Shown: positions 23,571 through 23,639 of the stretch, piece by piece
How positions within the stretch are numbered: position 1 is the stretch's first letter
How the letters are laid out: every line of letters begins with the position of its first letter
Source of the DNA: an uncultured Prevotella sp.
GTDB taxonomy: Bacteria; Bacteroidota; Bacteroidia; Bacteroidales; Bacteroidaceae
Direction of reading: 5' to 3'
DNA: 23,639 bases
NCBI GenBank assembly: GCA_938028745.1
Contig: CALIZL010000092.1
Location: 1-23,639 of the forward strand
Translations under genes and position numbers: made by a program
Notes under the pieces: model-generated
Database searches by the model: none
Told to the model about the DNA's origin: nothing
Seen by the model: the letters and a program-made list of their open reading frames with translations, nothing else

Positions 23571-23639
23571 AATGCAGTGCAATATGCTGCTAAATGGAGT
23601 GCGTTTTGCCGCTAAATGGAGTGCGTTTTGCTGCTAAAC
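23571..23639 (+). repeat. 22-bp tandem array (repeat B), cut by the window end
   Basis: Units of TTTTGCCGCTAAATG plus GAGTGCG repeat at 22-base spacing, nearly identical to the units at 7979-8000. About three units are visible before the window ends, so the array continues beyond 23639. Confidence 0.75.

Overview
The window looks like chromosomal DNA from a Bacteroidota bacterium, most likely a Prevotella-like member of the Bacteroidales. The reasons are an outer-membrane beta-barrel protein with an N-terminal carboxypeptidase-regulatory-like domain, TAnnTTTG-type -7 promoter boxes, A-rich rather than Shine-Dalgarno leaders, the ftsK-lolA and recJ-recQ pairs, and a Bacteroidota-type DUF5687-like membrane protein. 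The genus is an inference from the style of the sequence; no rRNA or marker search was possible.

Layout. 1-602 is gene-free apart from a terminator-like hairpin. 603-7363 is a minus-strand accessory operon, read right to left: promoter (7333-7363), a 49-residue peptide gene (7075-7224), an intercistronic hairpin (6942-6970), two uncharacterised proteins with similar C-terminal halves (6009-6911 and 5363-6016), a membrane M48 metallopeptidase (4590-5360), a peptidase-less ABC exporter (2912-4597) and an outer-membrane beta-barrel protein (603-2915). 7364-8678 is a 1.3-kb gene-free stretch filled with three kinds of repeat. 8679-14462 holds minus-strand housekeeping genes: a threonine/serine exporter-like protein, an SDR oxidoreductase, and the run 3'-5' exonuclease, rlmI-like methyltransferase, tilS. 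14575-23149 is plus-strand: ftsK, a LolA-like chaperone, a DUF5687-like membrane protein, recJ and recQ. 23150-23639 is again repeats, of the same families as at 7.7-8.7 kb.

The most interesting part is the accessory operon. Everything from the 300-aa protein to the beta-barrel gene is overlapping or nearly touching, so the genes are very probably co-expressed. A short peptide with an MKKLKM... leader and a possible AGA cleavage region lies first, directly behind a good Bacteroidales promoter. An intramembrane-style metallopeptidase, an ABC exporter with no C39 peptidase of its own, and an outer-membrane barrel follow. I read this as a candidate system that makes, matures and exports a peptide natural product or signal peptide, with the two unknown proteins as maturation, recognition or immunity factors. 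No radical SAM, lanthipeptide, YcaO or ATP-grasp enzyme is visible, so it does not match a RiPP class I can name.

The second theme is repeat architecture. Octamer-period arrays abut the stop codons of three different genes (thrE-like, tilS, recQ), and a roughly 140-bp dispersed repeat followed by a 22-bp tandem array occurs twice in the same order and orientation.
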